From: Minisyncoccus sp041650175
GTDB lineage: Bacteria; Patescibacteriota; Minisyncoccia; Minisyncoccales; Minisyncoccaceae
Length of the DNA: 20,384 bases
NCBI GenBank assembly: GCA_041650175.1
Contig: JBAZLS010000017.1
Coordinates: 1 to 20,384, forward strand
Direction of reading: 5' to 3'
Below are positions 7,832-15,177 of the stretch, piece after piece. How positions within the stretch are numbered: position 1 is the stretch's first letter; the number at the start of each line of letters is the position of its first letter. The translations under genes were made by a program, and so were the position numbers. A model generated the notes under the pieces. That model was not told where the DNA came from. It saw only the letters and a list, made by a program, of their open reading frames with translations, and did no database searches.

Positions 7832-7864
7832 AAAAAAAGAAAGGCTCTTTACAAAAAAGCCTTT
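7832..7864 (-). terminator. Intrinsic terminator of the 96-residue gene
   Basis: On the minus strand, AAAGGCT (7864-7858) pairs with AGCCTTT (7846-7840), then C and a run of seven T. The stem overlaps the TAA stop of the upstream gene by two bases. Confidence 0.75.
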
Positions 7865-8153
7865 AATATAACCACCAAGGATATTCCTTGCAAACTTCTT
7901 CTTTTTTCCATTGATCATAATCAGCTTTTACTGCAAGATAATCTCCTTCGTTGAGAAAAAGAAATGTGTCGTAATGTCCCTTCCCTAAAATTATCATATC
8001 CGGAGAAACATTTATCCTTATCGGATATCTCTTTTCACATCTAAGCGAGTATCCTATACCCGCATTATATTGTAAAAGAGTTGCTCTAGGATTTGTTTTT
8101 TTAGGAACAAATTCCTGATTTTTGCCCCAATAGTACCTCTTATAGCTCCCCAT
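7863..8153 (-). CDS. Hypothetical protein, 96 residues, aromatic-rich
   Basis: I do not recognise this protein. It is 96 residues, starts MGSYKRYYWGKNQEFV and is rich in Tyr/Trp and Lys, with two Cys (in LRCEKR and EVCKEYPWWLY). It has no signal peptide or membrane segment. The pattern of alternating hydrophobic and charged residues in the middle (IRINVSPDMIILGKGHYDTFLFL) suggests a small beta-rich cytosolic domain. It has its own well-formed promoter (8164-8192) and terminator (7832-7864), so it is a single-gene transcript and very probably real. The promoter's -10 ends 10 nt before the ATG, with no Shine-Dalgarno site. Confidence 0.75.
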   Translation of the reverse strand: MGSYKRYYWGKNQEFVPKKTNPRATLLQYNAGIGYSLRCEKRYPIRINVSPDMIILGKGHYDTFLFLNEGDYLAVKADYDQWKKEEVCKEYPWWLY

Positions 8154-8163
8154 GATTTATTAT

Positions 8164-8192
8164 GTTATACAATTTGTGCTTTTATATGTCAA
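8164..8192 (-). promoter_or_regulatory. Strong promoter of the 96-residue gene, near-leaderless
   Basis: A perfect TTGACA, then 17 nt, then TATAAC on the minus strand. The distance from the -10 to the ATG (8153) is 10 nt, giving a leader of only about 3-4 nt. Confidence 0.7.
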
Positions 8193-8235
8193 TAGATATA
8201 AAGAAAGCATTATAAAGTAAATGGACAAGGGCAAA

Positions 8236-8264
8236 TAAAAAAAGACTTTGTATAAAACAAAGTC
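8236..8264 (-). terminator. Intrinsic terminator of the 51-residue gene
   Basis: On the minus strand GACTTTGT-TTTAT-ACAAAGTC is followed by T7 and an AT-rich tail. The stem begins within the TGA stop codon of the small gene. Confidence 0.8.
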
Positions 8265-8418
8265 ACATATCACCTTTAATAGGATCGTAGTTACCTAAGG
8301 TCGTCTGTGTTTTTGGAATAATTTTTTCTGAAGGTATTTCTTCCTCTGTTGTTCCTTGCATTGGAATAATCATACCTTCGGAAATAACCATTCCGTCTAA
8401 TGTCATTTGGACAATCAT
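8263..8418 (-). CDS. Small hypothetical protein, 51 residues, Met- and Glu-rich
   Basis: I do not recognise this protein. I chose the ATG at 8418 because it follows a good Shine-Dalgarno site (AGAGG, 7 nt away) and an extended -10 promoter at 8447-8455. The frame stays open upstream to 8514, but that would translate the GC palindrome and a T-rich tail. The 51-residue product begins MIVQMTLDGMVISEGM, contains the acidic TTEEEIPSEKI and ends DPIKGDM, with six Met. It has no membrane segment or Cys. A clear terminator overlaps its stop. The complete promoter, ribosome-binding site, ORF and terminator set makes it a credible small protein gene, though nothing indicates function. Confidence 0.65.
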   Translation of the reverse strand: MIVQMTLDGMVISEGMIIPMQGTTEEEIPSEKIIPKTQTTLGNYDPIKGDM

Positions 8419-8446
8419 TTTAAAACCTCTGAAAGATGCTGAGATT

Positions 8447-8455
8447 ATTTTAACA
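8447..8455 (-). promoter_or_regulatory. Extended -10 promoter of the 51-residue gene
   Basis: TGTTAAAAT on the minus strand, about 22 nt of predicted leader carrying AGAGG before ATG 8418. No clear -35; the upstream region is the T-rich tail of the palindrome terminator. Confidence 0.4.
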
Positions 8456-8480
8456 TAAAAAAAATAAAAAGAAAAAATTT

Positions 8481-8512
8481 GGAGGCTGAGCCTCGGGCGA
8501 GGCTCAGCCTCC
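8481..8512 (-). terminator. GC-rich perfect palindrome, copy 1, acting as pilin terminator
   Basis: The arms are GGAGGCTGAGCCTCG and CGAGGCTCAGCCTCC around a GG loop: 15 bp, all paired. On the minus strand it follows the pilin stop after 5 nt and is followed by AAATTTTTTC and more T, so it fits an intrinsic terminator. The identical arms recur at 9502-9533. Each arm is itself an inverted repeat, GAGGCT-G-AGCCTC. Confidence 0.75.
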
Positions 8513-8517
8513 AAGAA

Positions 8518-9360
8518 CTATTTTGGTATCCTAAATTCTATGTAATCAATATAATAATTTGTAGTAATACCACTTAAAGAAAAAGATACTTTGATATTAT
8601 TATTTATTTCGGCTGGTAATAAATTATATGTTCCAATGTATCTAACTTGGTAGGAAGAACTAAGTCCATAAATAGTCGTATTTATATAATAAGATGTTGT
8701 TGTTCCATTGTATAGATAAAAAGGAAGAGATGTGGGGTTAGAGCCAAGTCCATCGGTCCTTAATCTCATATAAATATCATAACTGCCTGCATTGAATCCA
8801 GTAGTTTGATTGCAGGTTACATAGCCTGTCCAGCCACTTGTAAAATTTGAAACATTACCCCATAGGGATCCATTAGCAGAATCGTTTATATTATTAACAG
8901 CTGGACCTACCATTCCTAAATAAAAACTACTATTATATGTAGGTGTTCGCGCAAGCATAGAATAATAACTGCCACTTGAAGAAGATTGGCTATATAATTT
9001 GTTAGTGGATAAGACAGCAGAAACAGTAAAATTTGCTCCATCTGAAACATAAGTATAATATGTCCCCTTTGGATCGGTTGGAATAGTACTAAAATAACCA
9101 TTTTTTAAGACAGCATCTAACACAGAGCAAGATGAATCATTTCCTATTTGACAGCCAGAAGACTGTAAAGGATAACTTCCATTTGCTGTTTCATACAAAA
9201 GAATTGCTTTTGACAGGTGTTCAATATCTGTTTGTCTTTTGGCGTCATTTGCGGCGTCAATAGCTTTGGATGTTGAAATGGTAATAATACCAGCAAGAAT
9301 ACCAACTATGGCAATAACTACAAGCAATTCTATTAAAGTAAATGAATGATGACTGTTCAT
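8518..9360 (-). CDS. Type IV pilin-like protein with beta-rich C-terminal domain
   Basis: The product is a 280-residue prepilin. Residues 1-6 (MNSHHS) are the short leader, followed by FTLIELLVVIAIVGILAG with Glu at mature +5. Ser, not Gly, is at -1. Residues 30-75 are the amphipathic helix. Residues 76-130 (ANGSYPLQSSGCQ ... PTDPKGTYYTYVSDGANFTVSA) form the usual pseudopilin globular part (GspG-like DPxG and YxY). Residues from about 135 to the end, rich in Ser, Thr, Asn and Tyr, look like an added beta-sandwich of the carbohydrate-binding or lectin kind (SYDIYMRLRTDGLG, YYIDYIEFRIPK). That would suit a minor or tip pilin that binds a surface, but this is inference. The gene is a single unit with an extended -10 promoter (9440-9448) and the palindrome terminator. 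Confidence 0.85.
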   Translation of the reverse strand: MNSHHSFTLIELLVVIAIVGILAGIITISTSKAIDAANDAKRQTDIEHLSKAILLYETANGSYPLQSSGCQIGNDSSCSVLDAVLKNGYFSTIPTDPKGTYYTYVSDGANFTVSAVLSTNKLYSQSSSSGSYYSMLARTPTYNSSFYLGMVGPAVNNINDSANGSLWGNVSNFTSGWTGYVTCNQTTGFNAGSYDIYMRLRTDGLGSNPTSLPFYLYNGTTTSYYINTTIYGLSSSYQVRYIGTYNLLPAEINNNIKVSFSLSGITTNYYIDYIEFRIPK

Positions 9361-9439
9361 TTTATTTTTGAGGAATGCTAGATTTAAAAATTAATTCTCT
9401 ATTAACATTACAATAAATAATTAGCAATCTTTAAAAATT

Positions 9440-9448
9440 ATTATATCA
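9440..9448 (-). promoter_or_regulatory. Extended -10 promoter of the pilin gene
   Basis: TGATATAAT on the minus strand, about 72 nt of leader before ATG 9360. No good -35 is seen at the right distance. Confidence 0.45.
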
Positions 9449-9496
9449 TAAAAAATATCAAAAGAATAAATTGTTTTGTTTTTATGAATAGAAAAC

Positions 9497-9538
9497 CGGT
9501 CGGAGGCTGAGCCTCGACCGAGGCTCAGCCTCCGACCG
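9497..9538. repeat. GC-rich perfect palindrome, copy 2 (20-bp arms)
   Basis: The arms run 9497-9516 and 9519-9538 around an AC dinucleotide, with all 20 pairs matched. The inner 15 bp of each arm are identical to the palindrome at 8481-8512. It lies between the divergent pilin and PHP promoters, 18 nt before the PHP -35, where a terminator is not expected. It could be a REP-like element, an operator or a barrier to read-through. Confidence 0.85.
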
Positions 9539-9556
9539 AAGGTTTGATTATAATTG

Positions 9557-9584
9557 TTGACATTACTTATTATGTCTTTATAAT
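9557..9584 (+). promoter_or_regulatory. Consensus sigma-70 promoter of the PHP gene, near-leaderless
   Basis: Perfect TTGACA, 16 nt, perfect TATAAT. The -10 ends 9 nt before ATG 9594, so transcription should begin about 3 nt before the start codon, leaving no room for a Shine-Dalgarno site. Confidence 0.8.
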
Positions 9585-9593
9585 CAAAACAAG

Positions 9594-10250
9594 ATGAAAA
9601 TTGATTTGCATTGCCATACTTTTTTTTCTGAAGATGGAATTTCTTCTATCGAAAATATAATAAAACAAGGAAAAAGAAAAAAAATAGACGGGGTAGCTAT
9701 TACTGACCATGAAAATATTGATGCTTGGGAAGAAGCTGTTTTTTGGGGTAAAAAATACAAGTTTGAAATAATTCTCGGCGAAGAAATAAAAAGCTCTCAG
9801 GGGGACATTTTAGGGCTTTTTATGAAGGAAAAAATTAATGGGAAAGGCAAAGACCCTCGTTTTGTAATGGAAGAAATAAAAAAACAAGGAGGACTGGTGT
9901 TTATACCTCATCCGTTTCATAAAATTGAAGGATTCGATAAATCATTAGAACAATATTTAGATATTATTGATGGTATAGAAGTTTTTAATGGAAGAAGACC
10001 TTTTTATCGAGGTGATAAATTAGCAAAGGAATTTGCTGAAAAACATAATTTGATAAAAATAGGAGGAAGCGATTCTCATTATTACAAAACAGTTGGAAAT
10101 ACTTTTACAGAATGCGAGGCAAAAACTATACAAGAATTTAGAATTGAATTACTAAAAAATAAAACGATTGTTGTTGGTAAAAAATCTTCTCTTAAATATT
10201 TTATTTTCCCCTTAATGAAAAAAATGGGGATACTTCGAAAGCCGATATAA
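9594..10250 (+). CDS. PHP-domain metal-dependent phosphoesterase
   Basis: The protein has 218 residues and forms a single PHP domain, a trinuclear-metal phosphoesterase fold. Metal ligands are visible in order: H6-C-H8 (DLHCHT), D38-H39 (ITDHEN), E63/E64 (LGEEI), H106 (IPHPFH), and D160/H162 (GGSDSH). This arrangement resembles the YciV/RNase AM and histidinol-phosphatase-like subgroup, with probable substrates being short nucleotides, 3',5'-bisphosphonucleosides or sugar phosphates. The substrate cannot be chosen from the sequence. It is the only + strand gene in the middle of the window, driven by a consensus promoter and closed by a bidirectional terminator. The last 20 residues are basic and hydrophobic (FPLMKKMGILRKPI) and lie outside the core fold. 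Confidence 0.85.
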   Translation: MKIDLHCHTFFSEDGISSIENIIKQGKRKKIDGVAITDHENIDAWEEAVFWGKKYKFEIILGEEIKSSQGDILGLFMKEKINGKGKDPRFVMEEIKKQGGLVFIPHPFHKIEGFDKSLEQYLDIIDGIEVFNGRRPFYRGDKLAKEFAEKHNLIKIGGSDSHYYKTVGNTFTECEAKTIQEFRIELLKNKTIVVGKKSSLKYFIFPLMKKMGILRKPI

Positions 10251-10278
10251 AAACAAGCAGGGAGAGCCTGCTTGTTTT
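10250..10278. terminator. Bidirectional terminator between convergent genes
   Basis: AAACAAGCAGG (10251-10261) and CCTGCTTGTTT (10267-10277) enclose GAGAG. T runs follow on both strands. It lies just after the PHP stop and 12 nt past the stop of the minus-strand surface-protein gene. Confidence 0.85.
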
Positions 10279-10289
10279 AAAAAATAAAC

Positions 10290-13200
10290 TTAAAGAGTTG
10301 TTCCGAATTTTATAATTAATAACTGAAGAAGTAATTTGAGTAATTCTTCCCTGCTCATAGAGCTTAAAGAATTAGTTGTTTGGTTTGTATCACTTTTTAA
10401 ACTATTCTGGTAAGCCTGAACAGCTTGTTTCGTTATTTTTCCATAGTAATTAGTCAATTTTTGGTTGATTGGGAAAAATCCTGCTTTTTTAAGTTCATTT
10501 TGTAGCTGTTTTACTTTGGCATTTGTTTGTCCATAATTTAAATAAAGTAAATTATCGATTGCGGTAATTTTTTTAGACATTATACTTGAAGGTGATGAAT
10601 TGCTTGTAGATGGGAGAATATTTCCGATTGTCGTTTTTGTACTATAAGTAATATCATCGCAAACAACATTAGAAAAATATCCGTTTTGGTCATAAAATTT
10701 TGCGCAAACTTTTTTTATTTCTTCTTTTTCTGTCAATGTCCATTGTTTTATTGTTGCATAATCTTCTTGGACTATATTAGTAAAATCTTCACTATTTGAA
10801 ATCGCCATTTTTTTAGCACTTGTTCCTCCGTTTAAAGTTAAGGTAACTATTCTTGATAGAGTTAGCTGACTTCCATTATTAATAATAATAGATCCTACTC
10901 CCGATGAAAAAGAATTTGATGATACAGAGGGTAGTCCTCCTCCACCACCACCTCCATTATTTGAATCATTAGTCATTTGTACATATGTTGCAAATTTGGT
11001 GAAGTGTTTTGTCCAAATAATTAAATCTGAACCAACGTCTATTTTGCAATCACTTTCGGCAGCAAGAGCATCCCCTGCTATTTGATTATCAGCAGTACAA
11101 ACATTGGTTATTTTTGTAAAAACTCCGTTTCGCGTATAACCAGTATCTTTACCCGCTTGTTCTGGTATTAAAATACGAACAGCTTTATCAAAAGTTAGTT
11201 TAACATCGCCATATCCAACTTCGATAACAGCTAATATTGTAGCGGTTTTGCCAGGATCTGACGGAGCTGTAATGATAGTATTTGCCTTTATTTGAGGGAT
11301 ATTGATAATTCCATTCCATCCTAAGGGCGCAGAAATTACTGTATCGATAGGAACAGCAACATGAATAGGTCTTGTAGATAAACTTGTTGTTGCGTTCAAA
11401 ATAATAGCAGGTAATGTTGCTATTATCTCTGTTCCATTTTGTGAAATTAAAGGAGCAACATTAACAATACCATCGGTAACATTTGGAGGAATTATAATTG
11501 TTGTATTTATTGGAGAGTTAAGAACAACTTCTTTTTGTATAGTATTTAAAATTACTATTTGAGTAGCTTCTATTTGATTAGCTGCTAACGCTGAATCAAT
11601 TATTAACAATATGGCACTGTTTTCAGCAATGTCAGTTGTAGTTACTACTACGTCATTTGCAAAAGTTGTTATTCCTGATGCATTTCCATTGATTGTGAGG
11701 ATATTATTACCGTTATTCCAACTGTAAGTAATAGCCTTATTAGCACCTACAGTCAAGGCATTTTCAATAGCTGATTTGCCTGCCGTACTTAATGCTTCAT
11801 CAAAAGCTAAAACAGCTGTGCCTGATATGGCAATAGTAACATCAATAGAATTATTTCCAATTTTTGTTACAGTTGGAGCAGTATTATCAACAGTTAATGT
11901 TGTTGTTGAAGCGATGGAAATATTTCCAGCTGCGTCAATTACATAAAGTTTGTAGCTGCCAGCGGTAGCAGGAGTACGGATTGAAGTTGCAGTTCCTGTT
12001 GCTGTTGTCATAGTTGTTCCAGCTGTAAATATACTTGTTCCTACTGGAGCAAACCATATTGTTCCACCTGTTTCTGCTGCACTAACCACTGTAATTAAAG
12101 CTCCTCCTTTTTTTGTTGTACTCATTGCAAAAACTGTATTTTGATTTGTTGGAGCAACAGTATCAATTTTATATTTTGTAAAATGATTAACACCTACAGA
12201 ATATGTATGACATACAGGGACGCCAACTCCACAAGCTCCGACATATGTTCCTTCTATTGGAATAAGTGTTGTTTTGTCCAAAATATTACCTAAATCGTCA
12301 AATGCTATTAATTTAGCATTAACTTCTGCTGAAGTTGATGCATCTCCGAATCCAAGCTCATCTAAACCATAAAATTTGATTGTTGCTGCAGCTCCTTTAA
12401 GAGTTACTGAATCGGTTACTCCTGTAAAATCAAGACCGATAATACCAATTCCACTCATATCCATTTTACTTCCAATATTTTGTAAAAAAGCTATCGTTTC
12501 ACTACTAGATAGATTTAAAGCAGAAGTAAAAGTTATCCTTCCAAGTGCAGTTGTTTCATCGGTTATATCTGTTCTTTTTTCCAAATATAATCCTGTGAAA
12601 GCTGTATGGTTTAAACCAGAAACTGTATCCAAATTATTATAAATATTGTCTGCTGATAAGGTTGATGAAATAGTATCAAATGCTATCGCGATTGGATCTT
12701 CAACTGCCGATGTAGCATCGCTAGTTACTATTCCAATATAATTATTTGAACCAGTTGCAACAACTTTAATGAATTTACCAAAATCATTAGAAGTTAATTG
12801 ATGTGTAGCTAATGTTGCATTATTAATATCTGAATAAACACCATCAACTGTATCTGCTCGACGCCATTGATAAGTGACGGTAGCATTAGCTGGTGTTGTT
12901 TCCGCTGACAAAATAAATCCAACTTGGGCTGTGCCAGTAATAGTTACTGTTGTAACTGGAATTACTAATTTAGAAAAAGTTACAGTGAAGACAACACTTG
13001 TTCCACCTCCTTGTACTCCTTGATCAGCTTCATAAGTTACTGTTCCTCCAGCAACGGTTATATTTGTAGCTAAGAGACCAGTAAAAACATATCCTGATTC
13101 ACGAGTAAGAGTAATGACTGCGACAGGAGTTTCACCTGTGACAAAATTCTCTCCAGCTTTTCCACTCCAAACTGTTGAAGTATGAGTATAATTAGCTTCA

Positions 13201-15050
13201 CCAGCAACTGTTGCATCAGCTCCTGGCTCACCAGCTATTGGTGACGCTAGAGTTGCAGTTGCGTTTGTGATAGGAGTTGTTAATTGCGGATAAGTTACAG
13301 TGAAGACAACACTTGTTCCACCTCCTTGTACTCCTTGACCAGCTTCATAAGCTACTGTTCCTCCAGCGACAGTTATACTTGTAACTAAGAGACCATTAAA
13401 TGAGTAACCTATTTTAGGAGTAAGAGTAATAACTGCGACAGGAGTTTCACCTGTGACATAATTTCCTCCGGCCCTTCCACTCCAAACTGTTGAAGTGTGA
13501 GTATAATTAACTTCACCAGCAACTGTTGCATCAGCTCCTGGTTCACCAATTGCTGGAGATGATCTAGTTGCCGTTGCTGAAGTGATTATTGCTTGCAATA
13601 CTGCTCCTGTTGCAGTGCTTGTTACTGTTCCAGAATAATAATTTGAACCAGTTGCAACAACTTTAATGAATTTATTTACATTAGTTGCAATTGGAGTATA
13701 CGTACTTGCTGTTGCTCCATCAATATTTGTATATTCACCATCAACAGTATCGCTTATTTTCCATTGATAAGTTGCTGTTCCTCCTGCTGGAGATAAAGCA
13801 CCAGCTGTTAATTGAACATCAACTTGAGCTGTGCCATTGATAGCGGCAATACTTGTAAGCGGAGTTATGATTACTGGATAGGTAACAGTAAAGATGACTA
13901 TTGTTCCTTCATCTTGAACACCTTGACCAGCTTCATAAGTTACTGTTCCTCCAGCAACGGTTATATTTGTAGCTAAGAGACCAGTAAAAACATATCCTGA
14001 TTCACGAGTAAGAGTAATGACTGCGACAGGAGTTTCACCTGTGACAAAATTCTCTCCAGCTTTTCCACTCCAAACTGTTGAAGTATGAGTATAATTAGCT
14101 TCACCAGCAACTGTTGCATCAGCTCCTGGCTCACCAGCTATTGGTGACGCTAGAGTTGCAGTTGCGTTTGTGATAGAAGCACTGACTATTATATTATTAG
14201 AACATTTTGTCCGAGTCCCGTCAGAAGCTTTAAGGTAAATAGTTTCAGCTGTGTTGTAATTTATGCCTTTTCCAGCAAAATTAGCTATACCAGCTACTTC
14301 ATTTTTTGTTAATGTTCCACCGAGAGTTCCTCCAGCAGGAGTTGTACATCCACTATCAGTATAAGCAGATAAAGTAATTGTAAACGTATCGCTATTTCTA
14401 GTATTATCAAATTGATCCTTGCTAGCTACTATTGGTTGCAATGTGAATGCAACATTTTGAACAGCAGAACTAGAGGGTTGAGTTGTAAATGTTATTTTAT
14501 TGACGGCTCCGACTACTGAAGTTAAAGTTCCAAAACTTGTAGTGCCATTGATTACTCCAGCAATTGTTCCTGTTCCAGAATGAGTAATGCTCACACCAGA
14601 AGGTATGGTTCCTGTAGGTCTAACCTGAATACCACTAAAAGTTAATACTGCGGTATTTCCTTCGCTTGATGCTGTATCAACTGTAAAAGTTATACTATGA
14701 GCAAGAGGAGTGATAGTTAAAGAGTTTAATACTATATTATCTCCTTCTGCAAGACTAATGGTAACATTTTGGGCAGTATTAAATTCCCATCCAGCAGGCA
14801 ATGTTAAGATATGTGTTCCTGTACTTATATCTCCAGCAGCATTTTCTGTAATGATTGGATTAGTAAGAGCCGTAAAAGTACCAGTTCCTCCTCCAGAAGT
14901 GGTATCTATTGAAATCGTATTTCCTCCAGATATAGGCGTAATAGTTACGTCTGGTTTGGCAAATACATTATATACAAAAAAACTACTAGTAACTACTATT
15001 AAAAATAGTATGCTACTTATTTTTTTCTTTATTTTGAAATTTAACTTCAT
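10290..15050 (-). CDS. Giant exported repeat protein with Ig-like domains and C-terminal peptidoglycan-binding domain
   Basis: At 1586 residues this is a probable cell-surface or adhesion protein. Residues 1-31 are a signal peptide (basic KIKKK, hydrophobic core, VFA before KPD). Residues 32-285 hold Ser/Thr-rich beta domains. A roughly 100-residue repeat opening TATLASPIAGEPGAD or a variant occurs three times, near 291-389, 488-587 and 592-692. Two Ig-like domains containing TYQWK/TYQWRR and FIKVVATGSN lie near 395-485 and 697-784. Residues 1050-1110 hold a VDNTAPTVT-type Ig module. A seven-glycine linker (about 1365-1371) leads to the tail, where LNYGQTNAKVKQLQNELKK ... GKITKQAVQAYQ (about 1500-1550) is a PG_binding_1 domain. 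That domain could hold the protein to peptidoglycan. There is no LPXTG motif. The protein is acidic and nearly Cys-free. No Shine-Dalgarno site or clear promoter is seen. Confidence 0.85.
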   Translation of the reverse strand: MKLNFKIKKKISSILFLIVVTSSFFVYNVFAKPDVTITPISGGNTISIDTTSGGGTGTFTALTNPIITENAAGDISTGTHILTLPAGWEFNTAQNVTISLAEGDNIVLNSLTITPLAHSITFTVDTASSEGNTAVLTFSGIQVRPTGTIPSGVSITHSGTGTIAGVINGTTSFGTLTSVVGAVNKITFTTQPSSSAVQNVAFTLQPIVASKDQFDNTRNSDTFTITLSAYTDSGCTTPAGGTLGGTLTKNEVAGIANFAGKGINYNTAETIYLKASDGTRTKCSNNIIVSASITNATATLASPIAGEPGADATVAGEANYTHTSTVWSGKAGENFVTGETPVAVITLTRESGYVFTGLLATNITVAGGTVTYEAGQGVQDEGTIVIFTVTYPVIITPLTSIAAINGTAQVDVQLTAGALSPAGGTATYQWKISDTVDGEYTNIDGATASTYTPIATNVNKFIKVVATGSNYYSGTVTSTATGAVLQAIITSATATRSSPAIGEPGADATVAGEVNYTHTSTVWSGRAGGNYVTGETPVAVITLTPKIGYSFNGLLVTSITVAGGTVAYEAGQGVQGGGTSVVFTVTYPQLTTPITNATATLASPIAGEPGADATVAGEANYTHTSTVWSGKAGENFVTGETPVAVITLTRESGYVFTGLLATNITVAGGTVTYEADQGVQGGGTSVVFTVTFSKLVIPVTTVTITGTAQVGFILSAETTPANATVTYQWRRADTVDGVYSDINNATLATHQLTSNDFGKFIKVVATGSNNYIGIVTSDATSAVEDPIAIAFDTISSTLSADNIYNNLDTVSGLNHTAFTGLYLEKRTDITDETTALGRITFTSALNLSSSETIAFLQNIGSKMDMSGIGIIGLDFTGVTDSVTLKGAAATIKFYGLDELGFGDASTSAEVNAKLIAFDDLGNILDKTTLIPIEGTYVGACGVGVPVCHTYSVGVNHFTKYKIDTVAPTNQNTVFAMSTTKKGGALITVVSAAETGGTIWFAPVGTSIFTAGTTMTTATGTATSIRTPATAGSYKLYVIDAAGNISIASTTTLTVDNTAPTVTKIGNNSIDVTIAISGTAVLAFDEALSTAGKSAIENALTVGANKAITYSWNNGNNILTINGNASGITTFANDVVVTTTDIAENSAILLIIDSALAANQIEATQIVILNTIQKEVVLNSPINTTIIIPPNVTDGIVNVAPLISQNGTEIIATLPAIILNATTSLSTRPIHVAVPIDTVISAPLGWNGIINIPQIKANTIITAPSDPGKTATILAVIEVGYGDVKLTFDKAVRILIPEQAGKDTGYTRNGVFTKITNVCTADNQIAGDALAAESDCKIDVGSDLIIWTKHFTKFATYVQMTNDSNNGGGGGGGLPSVSSNSFSSGVGSIIINNGSQLTLSRIVTLTLNGGTSAKKMAISNSEDFTNIVQEDYATIKQWTLTEKEEIKKVCAKFYDQNGYFSNVVCDDITYSTKTTIGNILPSTSNSSPSSIMSKKITAIDNLLYLNYGQTNAKVKQLQNELKKAGFFPINQKLTNYYGKITKQAVQAYQNSLKSDTNQTTNSLSSMSREELLKLLLQLLIIKFGTTL
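13025..13273 (-). repeat. 249-nt internal repeat of the surface gene, copy near repeat 3
   Basis: I read this as identical over 249 nt (83 codons) to 13928-14176. The bases just outside on its 3' side (protein order) instead match the middle repeat at 13281-13560 over about 46 nt, so this copy is a mosaic of the other two. Confidence 0.85.
13928..14176 (-). repeat. 249-nt internal repeat of the surface gene, copy near repeat 1
   Basis: The identical partner of 13025-13273, 903 nt away. Identity covers synonymous sites too, which points to recent duplication or gene conversion rather than selection on the protein alone. Confidence 0.85.
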
Positions 15051-15106
15051 ATATTTGATTCAATTAAATTTAACTTTTTATTGGAAATGAAAATTATGTT
15101 TTAAAT

Positions 15107-15134
15107 AAAAAACCCAAGCAGAAATATGCCTGGG
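15107..15134 (-). terminator. Intrinsic terminator of the PAS-domain gene
   Basis: On the minus strand CCCAGGCA-TATTTC-TGCTTGGG (8 pairs including one G-T) is followed by TTTTTTATTT. A second small GGCC-TAGCT-GGCC palindrome (15133-15145) lies just before it. Confidence 0.7.
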
Positions 15135-15177
15135 CCTAGCTGGCCGCTTTGATTTTTATTAAATTTTGATTTAATTT

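Noticed and set aside
8419..8514. Upstream extension of the 51-residue protein to 83 residues (MEAEPRPRLS...)
   Set aside because: The added residues come from the GC palindrome and the T-rich terminator tail; the internal ATG has the good Shine-Dalgarno site.
12976..14178. CRISPR-like or phage tandem array
   Set aside because: The repeats are in-frame protein domains of about 100 residues within one ORF, not short direct repeats with spacers.
12376..15090. Plus-strand open frames opposite the surface-protein gene (12376-12642, 14710-15090)
   Set aside because: Antisense shadows of a Val/Thr-rich repetitive gene; no promoter, Shine-Dalgarno site or recognisable domain.
15113..15160. A riboswitch (GEMM/c-di-GMP type) in the GC-rich stretch upstream of the surface-protein gene
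   Set aside because: No tetraloop/receptor or conserved core could be aligned; the PAS-gene terminator plus a small palindrome explains the stretch.
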